The position numbers and the translations under genes are program-made. Under the pieces are notes generated by a model, which ran no database searches, was not told where the DNA came from, and saw only the letters and a list, made by a program, of their open reading frames with translations. This document shows, one piece after another, positions 5,845 to 5,917 of a stretch of DNA of 5,917 nt. Each line of letters begins with the position of its first letter. Position 1 is the stretch's first letter. The stretch is from Nitrospinota bacterium (lineage in GTDB: Bacteria > Nitrospinota > Nitrospinia > Nitrospinales > Nitrospinaceae): assembly GCA_027298165.1 (NCBI GenBank), contig JAPUGN010000123.1, forward strand, positions 1 to 5,917. Direction: 5' to 3'.

Positions 5845-5862
5845 TATGGGATTTTCCCCATA
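5845..5862 (-). other. 6-bp inverted repeat between the two flgM promoters
   Basis: TATGGG (5845-5850) and CCCATA (5857-5862) form a perfect stem with a 6-nt loop. It would lie at about +12 to +30 of the sigma70 transcript and upstream of the sigma28 promoter. No T-run follows. It could be an operator or chance. Confidence 0.3.
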
Positions 5863-5880
5863 TTCCGGTGCCACCCTGTC

Positions 5881-5909
5881 AAGATAACTGTAATTGGGGG
5901 AGTTGTCAA
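5881..5909 (-). promoter_or_regulatory. Sigma70-type promoter upstream of flgM
   Basis: On the minus strand a perfect -35 TTGACA (5904-5909), a 17-nt spacer and -10 TATCTT (5881-5886, 4 of 6). A second TTGACA (5878-5883) overlaps the -10 but has no matching -10 downstream. It would give flgM a basal, FliA-independent transcript with a leader of about 155 nt. The stretch 5731-5917 holds no convincing gene. Confidence 0.55.
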
Positions 5910-5917
5910 TACGGGGC

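Overview
The window carries housekeeping genes from a GC-moderate (by eye mid-50s percent), flagellated Gram-negative-type bacterium. The Rel and RecG proteins resemble those of Deltaproteobacteria-like or Nitrospinota-like lineages, but the phylum is a guess from protein style and was not searched. A patch of intergenic repeat fragments of a kind common in environmental bacterial genomes fits that guess.

Layout. Bases 1-184 hold the 5' end of a minus-strand gene for a small membrane-anchored NusG domain II protein, cut by the window edge. Bases about 185-503 hold no gene but a patchwork of short repeats: a triple 9-nt tandem, a small hairpin, and two nested inverted repeats. Bases 504-2639 encode RecG on the minus strand. 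Bases 2640-2861 are the divergent spacer between recG and rel, with a good sigma70-type promoter for rel. Bases 2862-5096 encode a full-length Rel/SpoT (p)ppGpp synthetase/hydrolase on the plus strand. It ends exactly where the convergent ribosomal protein gene rpmB (5097-5291, minus) ends, with no base between the stop codons. Upstream of rpmB on the same strand lies flgM (5395-5718), encoding an anti-sigma28 factor. Its leader carries a close match to a sigma28 (FliA) promoter and, further upstream, a sigma70-type promoter.

Functional links. Rel sets (p)ppGpp and so responds to ribosome status, and L28 is a ribosome component. RecG repairs stalled forks, which (p)ppGpp also influences. FlgM and its apparent FliA promoter form the standard negative-feedback loop of flagellar late-gene control. 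No wholly new system is evident. The most noteworthy points are the repeat patchwork, the tandem promoters of flgM, the zero-gap rel/rpmB junction, and the NusG-II fragment at the left edge.
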